Shown in pieces: positions 1 to 8,791 of a stretch of 64,000 nt of DNA (position 1 is the first letter of the stretch; each line of letters starts with the position of its first letter). Location of the stretch: the NCBI RefSeq assembly GCF_938039245.1, contig NZ_CALHVN010000042.1, positions 42,804 to 106,803 of the forward strand. The letters are read 5' to 3'. The notes under the pieces are model-generated. The model searched no databases and was not told the origin of the DNA. It saw only the letters and a program-made list of their open reading frames with translations. Origin of the DNA: an uncultured Campylobacter sp. (GTDB taxonomy: Bacteria; Campylobacterota; Campylobacteria; Campylobacterales; Campylobacteraceae). The translations under genes were made by a program, and so were the position numbers.

Positions 1-546
1 GCAGGCTACGCGACGGGCAAGGACGGCGTGCGATATAAAGACGGAAAAGCTCTTGAGATAGAGCTCGTATATATCGGCTCAAACGCCGTGCAAAAGGCTA
101 TAGGAGAGGTTTTGAGAGCTAATTTTTCTAAAATCGGCGTTAGGTTAAATTTAAAAGCCGACGAGGCGACTATCTTTTACAAAAAGCAAAAAACCGGCGA
201 TTTTGGCGCCGTATTTAACTCCACTTGGGGCGCGCCTTACGATCCTCAGGCTTTTTTAGCTTCGATGAGATTGCCCGCGCACGCCGATTATCAAGCTCAG
301 CTAGGACTAGCTGATAAAGCGCAAATCGACGAGAAAATCGAACGTATCGCGCTTAGCCTGGACGCAAAAGAAAGACGTGATCTAACTCGCGATGTTTTAA
401 CGCGCCTGCACGAGAGCGCGGTGTATATTCCTATCGTTTACGAGACGACTAAGGCGCTTTGGAACAAGCGCGTAAAAGGCGTGGAATTTGACGCTTTAAA
501 AGACCGCATACCGTTTGAAAAGATGAGCCTGGACGCTGCAAAATAA
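1..546 (+). CDS. nikA: Nickel ABC transporter substrate-binding protein NikA (3' part)
   Basis: This is the C-terminal ~181 residues of a family-5 (peptide/nickel) extracytoplasmic binding protein; the gene starts upstream of the window and is open from base 1. The stretches WGAPYDPQAF, HADYQAQLGL and LTRLHESAVYIP are close to what I remember of the E. coli NikA C-terminus, so nickel, rather than peptide, is the favoured ligand. It would bind nickel in the periplasm and deliver it to the permeases encoded next. It is followed by nikB, nikC and a fused ATPase gene on the same strand. Specificity is inferred from similarity; a dipeptide ligand is not excluded. Confidence 0.85.
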   Translation, partial: AGYATGKDGVRYKDGKALEIELVYIGSNAVQKAIGEVLRANFSKIGVRLNLKADEATIFYKKQKTGDFGAVFNSTWGAPYDPQAFLASMRLPAHADYQAQLGLADKAQIDEKIERIALSLDAKERRDLTRDVLTRLHESAVYIPIVYETTKALWNKRVKGVEFDALKDRIPFEKMSLDAAK

Positions 547-695
547 TGCGTAAATCGCTTCTTTACGGCAATCGTCTTTGGCTAGTTTTTGTTTTTTTCG
601 AGTCGTTTTTCGGGCTATTTTTGCGCGGTACTGAGTTAAATTTACCTCTTGCGCCGCGCTTATTTGTATATTATTTAGAGCTTAAATATGCTTAA
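546..695 (+). CDS. Possible small hydrophobic protein between nikA and nikB
   Basis: A 49-codon reading frame starts with an ATG that overlaps the last base of the nikA stop codon and ends 8 bases inside nikB, so it would be translationally coupled to both. The product has a hydrophobic stretch (LWLVFVFFESFFGLFL, about residues 11-26) and could be a single-span membrane peptide. I do not recognise it. The perfect fit between its neighbours is the only argument; it could be chance in a 141-bp spacer. Confidence 0.25.
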   Translation: MRKSLLYGNRLWLVFVFFESFFGLFLRGTELNLPLAPRLFVYYLELKYA

Positions 696-1620
696 ATTTA
701 TCGTTAAACGCCTGCTTTTGCTTATTCCCGTCATGTTTGCGGTTAGCGTTTTGATATTTGCGCTACTGCGGCTAAACGGCACAGACGCGGCTATGAGCTA
801 TCTAAACGCCTCGGGTATCGCGCCTACGGACGAGGCTTTGGCTCACGCTAGAGCGCAGCTTAACCTAGATAAGCCGATTTTTGAGCAGTACGCGGTTTGG
901 CTAAAAGACGCCTCTAGCCTAAATTTCGGCGCGTCATACATTACCGGTAGGGCTGTTAGCGAGGATATGGCGCACTATTTTCCGGCCACGCTAAAGCTAG
1001 CTGCGCTAGGGCTATTTTTCACGCTTGTTTTGTCCGTTCCGATGGGCATACTTTCAGCGATCTATAATGATAAATTTATCGACTACGCCGTGAGGTTTGT
1101 TTCGTTTTTGGGCGTTTGTACGCCGAATTTTTGGCTAGGATTTTTGTTGATTTTGCTATTTTCCGTGCATCTTAAAATTTTACCGCCTTTTGGCGCGGGC
1201 GGAATTTCTCATCTTTTGATGCCGGCTTTTGCGATATCTTTTATGTCTATCGCGGTAAATTCTCGCCTCATCCGCGCAAATTTACTCGAAATCAAAAGCA
1301 AACGCCACGTGAGCTATGCTAGGATGCGCGGATTATCCGCCTCTCGCGTACTCTTTAGCCACGTGTTTAAAAACGCTTCGCTGCCGGTCGTTACGGCGCT
1401 TGGTATGCATATAGGCGAGCTAGTAGGCGGCGCGATGGTGATAGAAAGCGTATTTGCGTATCCGGGCATCGGCAGATATGCGGTCGAGGCCATCATAAAC
1501 AACGACTATCCCGTGATTCAGTGCTTTATTTTACTGATGGCGTTTGCGTTTGCTATTAGCAACCTCGTTATAGACGTGCTTTACGCCTTTATAGATCCCC
1601 GTATAAGGACTAACGCGTGA
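688..1620 (+). CDS. nikB: Nickel ABC transporter permease NikB
   Basis: A 310-residue inner-membrane permease of the DppB/NikB type. The first span is at about residues 9-27 and the rest of the chain has the usual six-helix pattern. The sequence around NGTDAAMSYL and LNLDKPIFEQYAVWL matches the periplasmic segment of NikB-type permeases. The EAA-type loop that contacts the ATPase lies near RMRGLSASRVLFSHVFKNA. The end overlaps the start of nikC by 4 bases (GTGA), indicating one operon. It forms the membrane channel with NikC. Confidence 0.88.
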   Translation: MLKFIVKRLLLLIPVMFAVSVLIFALLRLNGTDAAMSYLNASGIAPTDEALAHARAQLNLDKPIFEQYAVWLKDASSLNFGASYITGRAVSEDMAHYFPATLKLAALGLFFTLVLSVPMGILSAIYNDKFIDYAVRFVSFLGVCTPNFWLGFLLILLFSVHLKILPPFGAGGISHLLMPAFAISFMSIAVNSRLIRANLLEIKSKRHVSYARMRGLSASRVLFSHVFKNASLPVVTALGMHIGELVGGAMVIESVFAYPGIGRYAVEAIINNDYPVIQCFILLMAFAFAISNLVIDVLYAFIDPRIRTNA

Positions 1621-2426
1621 AAAAAATTTGGCTGGTTTTTGCCTGTTTTACCGCGTTTGCGATGATTTTTATCATGCTTTTCGCGCCTTTGCTAGCGCCA
1701 TTTGATCCAAACGAGATCGATTTAGCAGCTAAATTTGAGCCTGCCAGTCTTTCTCATTTTTTAGGCACGGATCATCTTGGCAGAGACGTATTTTCTAGGC
1801 TTTTATCGGCTACTAGCATATCGCTGGGTTCGGCGTTTGCGACTATTTTTTTGATACTTTTTTTGGGGATTTTAGTCGGCGGGACGGCGGGATTCGTCGG
1901 CGGACGAACGGATCAAATTTTAATGCGGGTTTGCGACGTGTTTTTTAGCGTGCCTACCGTCATTTTAGCGCTATTTTTAGTGGGGGTTTTAGGGACGGGA
2001 ATGATAAACGTCGTTATCGCTATCTCCGCATCGCACTGGGCGTGGTACGCTAGGATAGTGCGCAGTATCGTACTAAGCCTAAAAAATGCCGATTACGTGC
2101 TGATAACTAGGACTTCGGGCGCAAGCGAAACGGTAAATTTCAAAAAAAATATGCTCCGTCCGATCATCGCTCAGTGTGCGGTGCTGGCGTCTTTAGATAT
2201 AGGACATATCGTGCTGCATATTTCAGGGCTTAGCTTTTTAGGTCTTGGCGTAAAAGCGCCCGCGGCCGAGTGGGGCGTGATGATTAGCGACGCCAAGGAG
2301 TACGTTTTTAGCCATCCCGAGCTTATTTTTTATCCGGGTATCGCGATATTTTTGTGCGTGATGAGCTTTAATATCATCGGCGAGAACCTACAAGAGCGCC
2401 TAGGCGCGGTATCGGAGGATAGATGA
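1617..2426 (+). CDS. nikC: Nickel ABC transporter permease NikC
   Basis: A 269-residue second permease subunit of the DppC/NikC family, starting at a GTG that overlaps the nikB stop. It has an N-terminal membrane span, the typical HFLGTDHLGRDVFSRLL segment after it, and an EAA-like loop around TRTSGASETVNF. The stop overlaps the ATG of the following ATPase gene by 4 bases (ATGA). It pairs with NikB to form the transmembrane pathway of the nickel importer. Confidence 0.88.
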   Translation: MKKIWLVFACFTAFAMIFIMLFAPLLAPFDPNEIDLAAKFEPASLSHFLGTDHLGRDVFSRLLSATSISLGSAFATIFLILFLGILVGGTAGFVGGRTDQILMRVCDVFFSVPTVILALFLVGVLGTGMINVVIAISASHWAWYARIVRSIVLSLKNADYVLITRTSGASETVNFKKNMLRPIIAQCAVLASLDIGHIVLHISGLSFLGLGVKAPAAEWGVMISDAKEYVFSHPELIFYPGIAIFLCVMSFNIIGENLQERLGAVSEDR

Positions 2427-4978
2427 GTCAGAGTCTGGCAAAGGATATTTTAGAAATTAAAAATTTATGCGTAAGCGCCGGACAAACGCAGCTGGTACGC
2501 GGGCTAAATTTACGACTAGCTTCGGGACGCATAACCGCCCTCGTCGGAAAAAGCGGCAGCGGCAAGACGCTAAGCGCGCTAACCTTGCAAGGCTTTACGC
2601 CCACGGGCTTAAGCTCTAGCGCGGATATTTTTTTAAACGGACGAAGGCTTGACGTCGCGGCGCGGCGCGGTAAAATTTTCGCCTCCGTTATGCAAAATCC
2701 AAAAAGCGCGTTTAACCCTCTGCTAAGCATCGGCGCGCACGCTAAAGAGACCGCGGATGCGGCGAATTTGAGCCGAAATTTAGCGCCAGAAGCCGGATTT
2801 TTTAAGGCGATGGGATTAGGAGTTAAAAGAGCTAAGGCCGCCTTTAAAAATCAGCCCGCTTCCGCGCAATCTCAAATCAAACTAGCCATGCGCGCGGTAG
2901 GGCTTGAGGAGGGCGCACTAAAGCTATATCCGCACGAGATGAGCGGCGGCATGTTGCAGCGAGCGATGATAGCTTTAGCTCTGCTTAGCGGGGCTAAATT
3001 TATCGTCGCAGACGAGCCTACGACCGACCTTGATCTCGTTTCGCAGGCTAAAATTTTAACTCTCTTGCGCGACGCGGCGCGTCAAACGGGCGCGGGAGTG
3101 CTGCTGATAACGCACGATCTTTCCGTAGTGGCTAAGCTTGCGGACGATGTTTACGTTATGGAGCGGGGCGAACTAGCTCAAAGCGGCGATACGCGCGAGA
3201 TATTTTCGGCGCCGACTTTGGCTGCGACAAGAGAGCTTTTGCGGGCTCATTTTGCGCTTTACGCCGGTATGACGGGAGAGTTTAGCCGCCAAAAAACCGC
3301 AAATGAAGCTAAATTTATAAAACCCGGCGCCTATGATTTGCGGACGTTTAGCGCGCAAGTAGCGCAGGATTCTAAGCCGGGGTCTTGCAAGCTAAAATTT
3401 AGCGAGGATAAATTTACCCAAGCTAACGAGCCTAAGGAACCCGAGCAAATTTATGCCCCGGGAGGGCTTCTTTGCGCGGCGGAGGCGAAATTCCACGCTC
3501 CAAGCGAGCCGCAAGGAGACGATCTAAAAGAGGGCTACAAGGACGAAAAACGCCTCTGCGCAGAGGCTAGCGACCCAAATGCTAAGACAAACCCTAAAAC
3601 AAGTACCCAAACGGGCGCTCCTAAAAACGAACAAGACGCGCAAAGCTCGGACGCAAACAAAATAGCACAAAACGATAAGGATATGCAAAACCGCGCTTTG
3701 AGCCCGGAAAATGGGCGAAAAACAGCTTCGGTAAGCGCAAATGAGGATTTACCTAGCCAGGACGCGCCGATTTTTAAATTTAACGACGAGGCCGATTTTT
3801 TTGAACTAAAATCTCAAGCGGCGGAGCCAAATTTAGACACGCAAGACGAGCGTGTCAGCTATGACGGCGGCTATGTCTTTAGCTCCAGCAAAGATAACTT
3901 GCTAGAGCAAGGCAAAGATACAAACGGTGCAAACAACGAAAAAACGAGCTTTGGCGTCAAAAACAAGGTAGATAAAAGCGCTATAAATTTAACGAAAAAT
4001 CAAGCCGTTTGGGCCAAAGCGCATGCAAGTTTGATGGATAAAAACGCCGAAAATAGCGCAACCAAAACGCAGAGTCAAACAGCGTCCGCACAAGAGGACG
4101 CAAACAAAGCCGCGCTAGACGATGCTGCTTTTGCTGACTGCTGGCAAACGCACCAGGACCTGACCTGGCCTAATGCAGAAGAAAACACTCGCGACCCCAA
4201 GCTCTCGCCTCTACTAAAGTCATGCGGTATCGGCTTCGGATTTGAGAGCGTATCGTTTTTGGGCAAGCGTACTCGCAAGGACGTTTTAAAGGGCGTTAGC
4301 TTTGAGATAAGGCAGGGCGAGGCTCTGGGGCTACTGGGCAAATCAGGCTGCGGCAAAAGTACGCTAGCCAAGGTTTTGACCGGGCTTTTGCATCCTAGCG
4401 AGGGCTGGGTGGAATTTGATGGCCGTAGACTAAATTTAACGGATTTGGATGCAAAAAGGGAGTTTTATTCGCAAGCTCAAATCGTATTTCAAGACGCGCC
4501 AAGCGCCGTAAATCCGCGATTAAGCGTGCGAGAAGTTATCGAAGAGCCGCTGCTATATCTAACCCGCATGCCCGCGGCGCAGCGACTAGAGCGCATAAGG
4601 CGGCTACTAAAAACGCTTGAGATAGACGAGAGTTTTTTAAACAAAAAAGCCTCGTTATTAAGCGGAGGACAGCTCTCGCGGGTAACGATTGCGCGCGCTT
4701 TGGCGGCTGAGCCTAGGCTGGTCGTTTTAGACGAAGCGCTAAGCTCTCTTGACGCGCCTTTGCAAACATCGATCCTGCGTGTGCTTGAGCGGCTAAAGGG
4801 TAAAATTTCGTTTCTTTTTATCACGCACGACATTAGGCTCGCGCGGATATTTTGTGACCGTATCGTTTTGATGGATGAGGGGCGTATCGTGCAGACGGCT
4901 ACGGCTTTTCAGAGCTTTACCTGTGCGGCGGGTAAGGAGCTAGAAAGCGCCGTACTGCCTCCGTTTCCGAGTTTTTAG
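2423..4978 (+). CDS. nikDE: Fused double ATPase of the nickel importer (NikD-NikE) with a long linker
   Basis: An 851-residue protein with two complete ABC ATPase domains. Domain 1 (about 8-275) has Walker A GKSGSGKT at 42-49, signature MSGGMLQR at 173-180, Walker B IVADEP with D-loop near 194-204 and the H-loop at ITHD 229-232. Domain 2 (about 605-851) has Walker A GKSGCGKST at 639-647, signature LSGGQLSR, Walker B VVLDEA and a second ITHD. In most bacteria, including C. jejuni (nikW, nikV), these are separate proteins. Here they are joined by about 320 residues rich in Asp, Asn, Lys, Gln and Ser with no recognisable fold. Both nucleotide sites look intact, so the protein should energise NikBC. 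The linker is the oddity. Confidence 0.85.
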   Translation: MSQSLAKDILEIKNLCVSAGQTQLVRGLNLRLASGRITALVGKSGSGKTLSALTLQGFTPTGLSSSADIFLNGRRLDVAARRGKIFASVMQNPKSAFNPLLSIGAHAKETADAANLSRNLAPEAGFFKAMGLGVKRAKAAFKNQPASAQSQIKLAMRAVGLEEGALKLYPHEMSGGMLQRAMIALALLSGAKFIVADEPTTDLDLVSQAKILTLLRDAARQTGAGVLLITHDLSVVAKLADDVYVMERGELAQSGDTREIFSAPTLAATRELLRAHFALYAGMTGEFSRQKTANEAKFIKPGAYDLRTFSAQVAQDSKPGSCKLKFSEDKFTQANEPKEPEQIYAPGGLLCAAEAKFHAPSEPQGDDLKEGYKDEKRLCAEASDPNAKTNPKTSTQTGAPKNEQDAQSSDANKIAQNDKDMQNRALSPENGRKTASVSANEDLPSQDAPIFKFNDEADFFELKSQAAEPNLDTQDERVSYDGGYVFSSSKDNLLEQGKDTNGANNEKTSFGVKNKVDKSAINLTKNQAVWAKAHASLMDKNAENSATKTQSQTASAQEDANKAALDDAAFADCWQTHQDLTWPNAEENTRDPKLSPLLKSCGIGFGFESVSFLGKRTRKDVLKGVSFEIRQGEALGLLGKSGCGKSTLAKVLTGLLHPSEGWVEFDGRRLNLTDLDAKREFYSQAQIVFQDAPSAVNPRLSVREVIEEPLLYLTRMPAAQRLERIRRLLKTLEIDESFLNKKASLLSGGQLSRVTIARALAAEPRLVVLDEALSSLDAPLQTSILRVLERLKGKISFLFITHDIRLARIFCDRIVLMDEGRIVQTATAFQSFTCAAGKELESAVLPPFPSF

Positions 4979-6195
4979 CCTGTTTTATTTAAAATTTAGG
5001 CTACGTATCGGCTCGCTTTTTTAGCCGTTTTAAAAATTTATAGCCGATTTAGGGTCGTTGCGGCGTGATATAGCGCTAGTTTTTTGCATACCGACAAACT
5101 CTTGCGGTTAGATTTTAGTTAAACTTGCTCGGCGATTAAAATGGCTTTAGCATTAAATAATTAATGTAGTTAAATTTAAATAGTGTTTATAAAATATCCG
5201 TCGCGAAGTCTAAGGCTTTGATTTTACTCGGCTCGTTAAGGCGGCTATGGGCGCTATTTTACCGCCTTTTTATTGCTTTAAGGGAAGCTTATTTGTGTAG
5301 ATACGGCGCAGCGGCTTAAGGCGCCAAATCGCTTCAGAAGTAACGCCTAAAGCGCTATATAGCGCCAAAATACCGCCGTGATTTGATGTTTGTAACAAAA
5401 TTTCGGTTAAGATTAAAATAGCTAAATTTACGGCATTGCGGTAAAAAGCCGCTTTTTAGCACAAATCGCAAAAATTTAGCGATCAGATCGGCATAATCGG
5501 TAAGATTCCGTAATATTTTATATATAATTTTACGAAAAATATTATGTATTTCTGTAAATTTGCTGCATATTAGTGCGGTTTATTAAATTTTACGACCGTA
5601 AAATTACATATTCATAGATATTCTGCGCTTTAGGATTAACGAATCTCGCATTTTACGTTAAATTTGATACAAAAATACGGCGACTCGGGAATAAGCGGCG
5701 GTAAATTTAAAATTTATTTCTAGTAAGCCAAATCAAATCTGAAAGAAAATATTTAATATTTTTGCTAATTTATAAACCCAAAAAACTCTTAAATTTTTAA
5801 ACCTACGGCCGAGCTCGTAATCCGGCCCCAAAAACATATAATGTCGCCTAAAATTTTAAAAAAATTAGAAAGTAAAAAATCATTTTTGGTTTTTTTAAAA
5901 GTACCGTGCAAATTTAGCTAATTTTTCTCGTTTTTCTCGTTTTGCTAAAACGCGATAAATGCGCGAAGCTTACGCCGTGAAAGTACGGATTTATGTGGCA
6001 AATTGGGCAAAACTGGCAAAATCCGCACTTGAACAAACGCTAAAAAACAAAGACGCAAACGAGTAAGAATTTAAAATAAATTTTTTAAAAACATCGCATA
6101 AAAATCCAAAAAGCCCGAAATAAAAATTACAGACGGGCAAGCAAAGCGCGAGGATTACGGCTGTTTAAATGCCTCAAGCAACGGGCTTAGCGGCG
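4979..6195. other. Long intergenic region (1.2 kb) without a recognisable gene
   Basis: I see no reading frame with coding character here. It holds a weak terminator-like hairpin at 5238-5268 (7-bp stem AAGGCGG/CCGCCTT followed by T residues) downstream of the nickel operon, a 14-bp palindrome GCGCTATATAGCGC at 5352-5365, an AT-rich inverted repeat near 5511-5544, and several AAATTT hexamers. It lies next to xerH, so a dif-like site could be here, but I cannot identify one with confidence. Confidence 0.5.
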
Positions 6196-7260
6196 TTACT
6201 CCTCGCTTAGTTCCTCGGCTACCTGCGCGGCGAGCTTTAGCTTTTCGCTATCAAAATGCGTGTAAATGCGCGAGGTGTTCAGACTCGCGTGCCCAAGCGC
6301 TTCTTGCACTAAAACCAGGTCTTTTTGCTTTTTGTAAAGCATCGTGGCAAAGGTATGACGCAGCATGTGAGCGCCGTTTTTTTCCTTACGGATGCCTGCT
6401 TTAAAGAGTATCTGCTCGACGATGCGGCTCACGTAGGCCTGCGTTAGGCGCGTGCCTTTTTTATTGATAAAAAGATAGCCTTCTTTATTTATGTAGTTTA
6501 TCGCGATCGCGTCTAGGTGGACTTCGATGAGGCGGCGCTTGATCATGACGACGCGGTATTTGTTACCTTTGCCGCGGATTCTTATGACGTAGAGCTCGCC
6601 GTCCTCGGTTATGTCTTTGCGCTTTAGGTTTAGCGCTTCGCTCACGCGTATGCCGGTAAAAATGATAATTTTGATGATGAGCTTATTGCGATTGGCGTTG
6701 CTTTTAAACTCCGCATTTTCGATCGCTTCCAAGAATCTCTTGACCTCATCCTCGCTCATAAACTCAGGCAGCTTTTGCCCGCGCGCTCCGCCCACGCCGC
6801 CCCAGTTTTTTAGCTCGATGTCAAAGACGTGCGCCTTGCCGTCCTCTTCGTTTTGCTTATCCAAAAATGCGAAAAAATTTATCGCGCTTATGCGGTAGTT
6901 TTTCTTACTCGCGTCGCTAAGCCCGCCCGTGACGCTAGCTAGCACCTCGCTTAGCAGCTCTTCGTCGATCTGCTTTAGGCTCTCTAGCTCGTAAAATTTG
7001 AGCGTCTCGAATATCTTTTTAAGCGGATTAAAGTATGTATTTATGCCAGTTAGTCCCGCGTTTCTAGCCGATTTTACGAGGCCGTCTAGCTGGTCGATGT
7101 TTTTTATCTCGCGGCTAAGGGCGAAATTTACGCTTGCTAGCGCCTTTGGGTCGCGAAGCTCTTTGTTTGAGAGCGAGCTAAGCTTAAATTTGACGTAACG
7201 AGTCAGCCAAAATATAAACGAGTTTTCAAAACTATCCTTGCAATCAAGCGCGTATTTCAA
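6196..7260 (-). CDS. xerH: XerH, single chromosome-dimer-resolution tyrosine recombinase
   Basis: A 354-residue tyrosine recombinase. The catalytic set is visible: R205 in FTGIRVSEAL, H298 and R301 in HMLRHTFATM, H324 in ALGHASLNTS and the nucleophile Y333 in RIYTHF. The length fits the single-recombinase XerH of epsilonproteobacteria, which resolves chromosome dimers at difH, better than the ~300-residue XerC/D. There are no phage genes around it and its base composition matches the host, so I read it as a housekeeping gene rather than an integrase. Its target site was not found. Confidence 0.82.
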   Translation of the reverse strand: MKYALDCKDSFENSFIFWLTRYVKFKLSSLSNKELRDPKALASVNFALSREIKNIDQLDGLVKSARNAGLTGINTYFNPLKKIFETLKFYELESLKQIDEELLSEVLASVTGGLSDASKKNYRISAINFFAFLDKQNEEDGKAHVFDIELKNWGGVGGARGQKLPEFMSEDEVKRFLEAIENAEFKSNANRNKLIIKIIIFTGIRVSEALNLKRKDITEDGELYVIRIRGKGNKYRVVMIKRRLIEVHLDAIAINYINKEGYLFINKKGTRLTQAYVSRIVEQILFKAGIRKEKNGAHMLRHTFATMLYKKQKDLVLVQEALGHASLNTSRIYTHFDSEKLKLAAQVAEELSEE

Positions 7261-7295
7261 GATATTTTCCTTAAATTTATAAAAATGTGAAAAGC

Positions 7296-7301
7296 ATTAT
7301 A
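7296..7301 (-). promoter_or_regulatory. Probable -10 element of xerH promoter
   Basis: The minus strand reads TAGCTATAATGC about 35 bases upstream of the xerH start, with an exact TATAAT. Campylobacter vegetative promoters often rely on the -10 with T-rich upstream DNA, and no good -35 box is visible. The rest of the 324-bp gap (7261-7584) shows only scattered AAATTT hexamers. Confidence 0.4.
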
Positions 7302-7584
7302 GCTAAAATCTGCGCTATTTTGCCCGTCTAAAATCGTTTAATCTTTGTATAAATTTAATGTCGCAAATAAAGCTTTAAACGGCAAAAGGCGATAAATTTA
7401 AGCGCACTAAATTACGAGGTAGCGATAAACCTAAATTTTGCGTTCGGATTTAGCAAAAGAGGGCAAATTTACGCAAAAATTTAGGCTTAAAGTTGCGCTT
7501 TTGCGGTAACGCGCATAAATTTACGTCGCACAAAACCCCCAAACCCAATGAGCCTAAATTTAGTCGAAAAATCGCTTACGAAAA

Positions 7585-8526
7585 TTATTGTAGATAAATA
7601 TCTAAGCTCAAATTTAGCTCGTCGATGACGCTAAGCATCTGCCTCACGTATCTTTGCTCGCGGCGAGCCTCGGCGATGTCTAGTTTATCAAAAAGCTGCC
7701 CCTCGAAAAAATTTCTCCTACTAAAGCAAAATAGATAAAATTTGTTATCCATAAAGGCCGCGCTCGGCGATTTTAGCGTGTTTTTGTAGGCCTTGAGCAT
7801 ATTTAGCTTGCCCATAAACGCAGGCGTGAGCAGATATCTCGCCTCCACCTTGTCGGTCGTAAAAACTCTAAAATTTTCGTTAAATTTGACGTCGTCGAGC
7901 AACTCTTTTTCGCCTAAAAATTTAGTATTAAAATCCTTGCTAACGGCGATTGTTTTGCCGTTAAATTTCTTGTTAAACTCGCACTTTAGCACGCTACCTT
8001 TAAAGTCCGAATACTTATCAAACCCATACTTTAGCAGGATAAATGCGGCGACGTATTTGTTATTTATCCGCGGATATTCGCGCTCATGGCTAATAATCTC
8101 GCACAAGTTAAATTTGACGCCTTTATATACGCCGCGCACGCTATCTTCGCTGTAAAATATGCTCGGTCTATAAATCCCCGCCGCGTCAAATTCGCTCTGC
8201 GAGATGCCGCCGTAAGAGCTATACGTAAAGCTCTCGTCGATATCTTTGATGAGCGCGGGGATAAAAACTTCTTTATAAAATTCGTTGTACTCGTTCTGTG
8301 CCCTGTCGATATCTACTAACTTTGACGATAGCCAAAATAGCAGACAAAAGAACAATATTAGTAAAACAGGGGCCACTCCGCTACCTAGATCAAAAATCTT
8401 AAGCGCCGCTAAAAATAGGGCAAAAACGCCGATACAAAGGGCGATAAGAGTGGGCGTTCCAGCCGCTGCGGCTCGGCACTCTTTTTGTTTTTTCACGGTT
8501 AATAAAAATGCTTGCGAAAGGGTCAT
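7585..8526 (-). CDS. DUF3137 family membrane protein
   Basis: A 313-residue protein with two membrane spans near the N-terminus (about residues 25-45 and 50-68), followed by a soluble domain containing segments such as FYKEVFIPALIKDID and GVYKGVKFNLCEI, which I associate with the DUF3137 family. Function is unknown. It stands alone between xerH and ackA. The family call is from memory of sequence features. Confidence 0.6.
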   Translation of the reverse strand: MTLSQAFLLTVKKQKECRAAAAGTPTLIALCIGVFALFLAALKIFDLGSGVAPVLLILFFCLLFWLSSKLVDIDRAQNEYNEFYKEVFIPALIKDIDESFTYSSYGGISQSEFDAAGIYRPSIFYSEDSVRGVYKGVKFNLCEIISHEREYPRINNKYVAAFILLKYGFDKYSDFKGSVLKCEFNKKFNGKTIAVSKDFNTKFLGEKELLDDVKFNENFRVFTTDKVEARYLLTPAFMGKLNMLKAYKNTLKSPSAAFMDNKFYLFCFSRRNFFEGQLFDKLDIAEARREQRYVRQMLSVIDELNLSLDIYLQ

Positions 8527-8791
8527 TTGCTCGCTTTTGATTAAATTTTACGTAAATTTTGACCGAGCGCGGCTTAAAATAAAGTAAATTCGGGCGGGTA
8601 AATTTGAGCTAGAAATTTCAAAATTTGGAGTAAAATTCGACTCAGCGTAAATTTGAAATTTACCGCCGCTTTTAATCGTAAATTTAAGATCAAATTTGAC
8701 CGAGTCCTAGAAGCGACTCGTCAAATTTGCTTTAAGCGCCAAATCAAAGCGGCAAACGCGCCGACAAAAGCTCAAATTTAAGCGGTCAAAT

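Noticed and set aside
6196..7260. Reading XerH as an integrase of a second mobile element
   Set aside because: No att repeats or phage genes are nearby and the length and composition fit the chromosomal XerH.
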